Below are positions 60,958-64,000 of a stretch of 64,000 nt of DNA, piece by piece (positions within the stretch are counted from its first letter, which is position 1; the number at the start of each line of letters is the position of its first letter). Both the position numbers and the translations under genes were made by a program. Origin of the DNA: Streptomyces sp. NL15-2K (lineage in GTDB: Bacteria; Actinomycetota; Actinomycetes; Streptomycetales; Streptomycetaceae). Under the pieces are notes generated by a model. The model did not search any database and had not been told where the DNA came from. It saw only the letters and a list, made by a program, of their open reading frames with translations. The stretch lies in NCBI RefSeq assembly GCF_030551255.1, contig NZ_CP130630.1, forward strand, positions 3,701,501-3,765,500, written 5' to 3'.

Positions 60958-62283
60958 ATGAACCCTCGTCGTAGTAACAGCTCGCTCCCCCAGCCGGGCC
61001 GGTCGGCCTATGGGGTGGCGTCGGCTGTCTTCCTGCTCCTCATACCCGTGATCGTGCTGGTCGGAGGTGACACTTTCCGTGAGTTCCTGAACTTCGGCGC
61101 CGGCGTGCTGTCCCTCGTCTCGCTCAGCTGCTCGGTGATCTGGGGCCTGGTCGCCCAGGACCGGATCTTCCTGAACATCCGCCAGCGGATCATCGGGCAA
61201 GCGGTGCACCGGACGACAGCCGTCGCCTCCATCGCGTTCCTGCTGCTGCACATCACCACCAAGATCGCGCTCGACCACGTGTCACTGATCGGCGCGCTGA
61301 TCCCCTTCTCGCTCGGCGTCACCGGACTCGAGGGCCTGATCGGTCTCGGTTCCCTGGCCGGGCTGCTCATGATCTTCGTGGGCGTCACCGGCGCGCTGCG
61401 CAGCAGGTTCGCCTCCCCCGCCCCGGTGGCGGCCCGCTGGCGGGCCATGCACATGCTGGCCTACCCGGCCTGGTGCGCCGCGCTGCTGCACGGCCTGTAC
61501 GCGGGCCGCGCGGCGAAGCCGGTCTTCGTGATCCTTTACGGCCTGTCCGTGCTCGGCGTCACCGCGGCCCTGGCCCTGCGTGCCGCGCCGCGCCCGGTCA
61601 AGCGCCAGGTCGCCGACCGGATCGCCGCCTTCCTGGGCACCGAGGAGCGGCCGGGCCGCGAGGAGCTGGACGCGAGCCGGGCCAGGGTGGCGGCGGAGTC
61701 CACGGGCGCCCTGCCGGGCTACGAGAACCAGCGGGGGACGCCGTCCCGAACGCGTATGACGCCCCCGTACGAGGCGCCCGCCCCGGAGCCCGCGAACGGC
61801 TTCGCGGCCGCCTACCGGGCCGTCTCGACGCCCTCACGCGCGCGCCAGCAGCAGCCTTTCGAGCAACCGTTCGACCAGCCTTTCGCTCAGCCTTTCGCGG
61901 CCGACCAGACCGCCGGCATGGACCTACCGCTGGACATGCAGCCCACGGAGTCCATTTCGCGTGTCGACAGCGGCGGCAGCACGTCGGGCAGCTGGCCGAT
62001 CCCGTCCCCGCCGCCGGTCGGCGAAGCGCCGCCGTCGGCGTACGACCCGCTCAACGACACCGGATACAACATCCCGGCCTATGGCAATTCGGGCGCCTCG
62101 GGCTACGGCTCGAGTGACGTGTACGACACCAGTGAGATGAACGCCGTCTACGACACGTACTACCCGAACGACACGTACAACAACAGCGGTCCCGCCACTG
62201 AATCACTCCCCGGTGCCTCCTACGACTTCGACGCACCGGGTTCGGGCGAACCTTGGAACACGCCTTCCGGAGGCTTTAAGTGA
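60958..62283 (+). CDS. Ferric-reductase-like haem b membrane protein
   Basis: A 441-residue protein with about six membrane helices in the first 210 residues. Two His pairs spaced for haem (HRTTAVASIAFLLLH and HMLAYPAWCAALLH) fit the ferric-reductase-like transmembrane fold. A 220-residue hydrophilic Pro/Gln/Ser/Tyr-rich tail with QPFEQPFDQPFAQPFA repeats follows. CGGAG precedes the ATG at 9 nt. The stop overlaps the start of the NuoF-like gene (GTGA), so the two should form an electron-transfer pair, with electrons from the flavoprotein crossing the membrane through the haems. Confidence 0.8.
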   Translation: MNPRRSNSSLPQPGRSAYGVASAVFLLLIPVIVLVGGDTFREFLNFGAGVLSLVSLSCSVIWGLVAQDRIFLNIRQRIIGQAVHRTTAVASIAFLLLHITTKIALDHVSLIGALIPFSLGVTGLEGLIGLGSLAGLLMIFVGVTGALRSRFASPAPVAARWRAMHMLAYPAWCAALLHGLYAGRAAKPVFVILYGLSVLGVTAALALRAAPRPVKRQVADRIAAFLGTEERPGREELDASRARVAAESTGALPGYENQRGTPSRTRMTPPYEAPAPEPANGFAAAYRAVSTPSRARQQQPFEQPFDQPFAQPFAADQTAGMDLPLDMQPTESISRVDSGGSTSGSWPIPSPPPVGEAPPSAYDPLNDTGYNIPAYGNSGASGYGSSDVYDTSEMNAVYDTYYPNDTYNNSGPATESLPGASYDFDAPGSGEPWNTPSGGFK

Positions 62284-63893
62284 ACGAGGCCCTGCCCGAC
62301 GTACCAGAAGTCCGCGTGGTCGGCCTTCCCCAGCTCACGTCGGGCTTCGACCTTGTGGAAAGACTCGACCTGCCCATGCATCTGAAGGTGCACGGGCCGC
62401 TCGAACCGATGGGCGGAGAGCAGCTCGCGCAGCTTTCCGAGCGCATCAACCTGAAGGGCCGCGGCGGCGCGGGCTTCCCCTTCCACAAGAAGCTGCGCTC
62501 GGTCGCCGAATCGGCGATCAAACGCGGCGTACGGCCGGTCGTGGTCGTCAACGGCAGCGAGGACGAGCCGGCCTGCCGCAAGGACACGGTGCTGATCAAC
62601 CGTGCCCCGCATCTCATCCTGGACGGCGCGCTGCTGTGCGCCGAGGCCCTGGGTGCCCGCACGCTCGTGGTGGGGGTGACACGTGAATCCACCCAGCGCT
62701 CCATGGAGGCCGCGCTCGCCGAACGAGGGCTCAGCAACGGCCGCCGATCGGCTCTTCGCGCGCGCGTGCAGCGCAATCCGGTCCGCATGGTCACCGGCGC
62801 CGCCGCGTCGCTGATCCGCTCCATCGACGGCGGCCCGGCGATCCCGCCCGGCCGCAAGGTCAGCGCCTCGCAGAACGGCGTCGGCGGCGCGCCCACCCTG
62901 CTGTCGAACGCCGAGACCTTCGCTCAGCTTGCCATCGCCGCCCGCATCGGCCCCGAGCGCTACGGCAACACCGGCCTGTACGACGAGCCCGGCACCGTCA
63001 TGCTCACGGTCTCCGGCGCGGTCGCCCGCCCGATGGTGATCGAGGTCCCCACGGGCGTACCGCTGCGCTACGTCCTGCAGCTGGCCGGCGCCCCGCCGGT
63101 CCCGCAGGGCGTGCTGACCGGCGGCTACCACGGCAAGTGGATCGACGCGGCGACGGTCAACGAGGCGATCGTCTCGCGCAACTCCCTGGACGCGGTGGGC
63201 GGTTCGCTGGGCGCGGGCGCGATCCTGCCGATCAGTCAGGAGACCTGCCCGCTGGGCGAGTCGCTGCGCGTGGCGCAGTGGCTGGCCGAGGAGAGCGCGG
63301 GACAGTGCGGTCCCTGCTACCTCGGCCTGCCGGCCGCCGCGCGCGGCATGGAGGACATCCTCAACGGCGGCGGCCCGGCCGCCCTGGAGGCGCTCAAGCA
63401 GGTCGCCAAGAACGTGAAGCGGCGCGGCGCGTGCTCGCACCCGGACGGCTCCGCGATGTTCCTGGAGTCGACCATCAAGGCGTTCACGGACGACCTGGCC
63501 GCGCACGTCCTCGGAAACGGCTGCGGACGGCCCGTGGAGGGCGTTCTGCCGCTCTTCGAGGGCGGCCAGATGCCCACGGGCATCCCCGGCGGCGGCGAGT
63601 CCGAGGAGAACGGCCCCAGCCGCCAGAAGATCTACGTCGACTGGACGCTGTGCCGGGGCCACGGCCTGTGCGCGGACATCCTCCCGGAGGTCTTCGAACT
63701 GGGCGCCGACGGCTTCCCGACCGTCGCCCAGGCACAGGTGCCGCGCTACGCGGAGGCCAAGGCTCTACGCGCGGTGCGCCGCTGCCCGGCACTCGCCCTG
63801 CGCATCGAGGAGGACACCCGGTCGCAAGGCAACACCCGCAACAACCTGCCGGTCCTCTCCCAGGGCCGCGGACGCCGCGCCCTGGGCCGCTGA
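62280..63893 (+). CDS. NuoF-like flavoprotein with C-terminal 3Fe-4S-type ferredoxin
   Basis: A 537-residue protein starting with GTG overlapping the upstream stop. The NuoF-like part has LKGRGGAGFPFHKKLRSV (FMN/NADH site) and VVVNGSEDEPACRKDTVLI. An SLBB-like segment follows, then SAGQCGPCYLGLPAA with the iron-sulfur cysteines. The last 80 residues are a ferredoxin (YVDWTLCRGHGLCADIL, RRCPALALRI) of the one-cluster Cys-x5-Cys...Cys-Pro type. It is separate from complex I and is probably an NAD(P)H dehydrogenase serving the adjacent haem membrane protein. Confidence 0.85.
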   Translation: MNEALPDVPEVRVVGLPQLTSGFDLVERLDLPMHLKVHGPLEPMGGEQLAQLSERINLKGRGGAGFPFHKKLRSVAESAIKRGVRPVVVVNGSEDEPACRKDTVLINRAPHLILDGALLCAEALGARTLVVGVTRESTQRSMEAALAERGLSNGRRSALRARVQRNPVRMVTGAAASLIRSIDGGPAIPPGRKVSASQNGVGGAPTLLSNAETFAQLAIAARIGPERYGNTGLYDEPGTVMLTVSGAVARPMVIEVPTGVPLRYVLQLAGAPPVPQGVLTGGYHGKWIDAATVNEAIVSRNSLDAVGGSLGAGAILPISQETCPLGESLRVAQWLAEESAGQCGPCYLGLPAAARGMEDILNGGGPAALEALKQVAKNVKRRGACSHPDGSAMFLESTIKAFTDDLAAHVLGNGCGRPVEGVLPLFEGGQMPTGIPGGGESEENGPSRQKIYVDWTLCRGHGLCADILPEVFELGADGFPTVAQAQVPRYAEAKALRAVRRCPALALRIEEDTRSQGNTRNNLPVLSQGRGRRALGR

Positions 63894-63902
63894 CACCACG
63901 AC

Positions 63903-63936
63903 GAAGGCGGGTCATCCGAAAGGATGACCCGCCTTC
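63903..63936. terminator. Strong bidirectional hairpin between the NuoF-like gene and tRNA-Ala
   Basis: GAAGGCGGGTCATCC and its exact complement GGATGACCCGCCTTC enclose a GAAA tetraloop, a 15-bp perfect stem. It lies 9 bp after the flavoprotein stop and 8 bp beyond the tRNA 3' end, so it can end both convergent transcripts. Confidence 0.9.
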
Positions 63937-63944
63937 AACTTCTG

Positions 63945-64000
63945 TGGAGCTAAGGAGAATTGAACTCCTGACCTCCTGCATGCCATGCAGGCGCTCTACC
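63945..64000 (-). tRNA. tRNA-Ala(GGC), partial at window edge
   Basis: Reading the minus strand, the segment contains the D-arm end (GGTAGAGCGC), an anticodon stem-loop CCTGC-ATGGCAT-GCAGG with anticodon GGC, the T-arm AGGAG-TTCAATT-CTCCT and the 3' acceptor strand TAGCTCC with discriminator A. The 3' CCA is not encoded. The 5' end lies beyond the window. GGC reads GCC/GCT alanine codons. Confidence 0.92.

Overview
This is a chromosomal segment of a Streptomyces or a very close relative. The DNA is about 70 percent G+C with strong third-position G/C bias, GTG starts are frequent, and the window carries a recognisable Streptomyces housekeeping block: era, phoH-ybeY-corC, hrcA-dnaJ with a CIRCE operator, hemW, lepA, rpsT, holA, comEA-comEC, leuS and a tRNA-Ala at the right edge.

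Left part (1-21 kb). A secreted S37-type tripeptidyl aminopeptidase is followed by era, a lone PII signalling gene and a small secreted protein. Next comes the coupled set phoH, ybeY, a CorC/HlyC-type membrane protein and a YjbR/MmcQ protein. phoH is interrupted by a 359-residue intein that has the W-C-T signature of class 3 inteins and a LAGLIDADG endonuclease. Then come a drug-efflux MFS gene divergent from an MmyB-type regulator, a zinc-less cytidine-deaminase relative, a sugar-kinase/glucarate-dehydratase/IclR locus, an adenine-deaminase-type enzyme, RNase Z, a HIT protein and a tricorn protease.

Middle part (21-45 kb). rsmE and a nitronate monooxygenase sit next to a VOC-family gene remnant. 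The heat-shock pair hrcA-dnaJ follows, with a stray copy of the dnaJ 3' end just downstream. hemW, a SpoIIE-type phosphatase and a divergent hybrid kinase with six 92-residue HAMP-like repeats plus a response regulator form a signalling block. fadD, lepA and rpsT follow. A lone TnpB-like RuvC protein without a zinc ribbon lies before holA and an arylamine N-acetyltransferase.

Accessory island (45.8-51.7 kb). About 5.5 kb lies between two copies of the 3' end of comEC (roughly 220 and 210 bp). It holds a minus-strand set: a HAD hydrolase, an XRE-TPR regulator, two cysteine-rich small proteins, a possible DUF6415-type protein, and three more short ORFs with strong or acceptable ribosome binding sites. 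An IS481-family element with a perfect 6-bp target duplication splits the set. No integrase is visible, so the island looks mobile in origin but decayed. It is the strongest candidate here for an undescribed system.

Right part (51.5-64 kb). Intact comEC and comEA are followed by a DegV protein, a membrane coiled-coil protein and leuS. leuS has a clear leucine attenuator: a 12-residue leader peptide with three consecutive Leu codons and a terminator. A ferric-reductase-like haem membrane protein is coupled to a NuoF-like flavoprotein with a fused ferredoxin. A strong hairpin separates these from tRNA-Ala(GGC), which runs off the edge.
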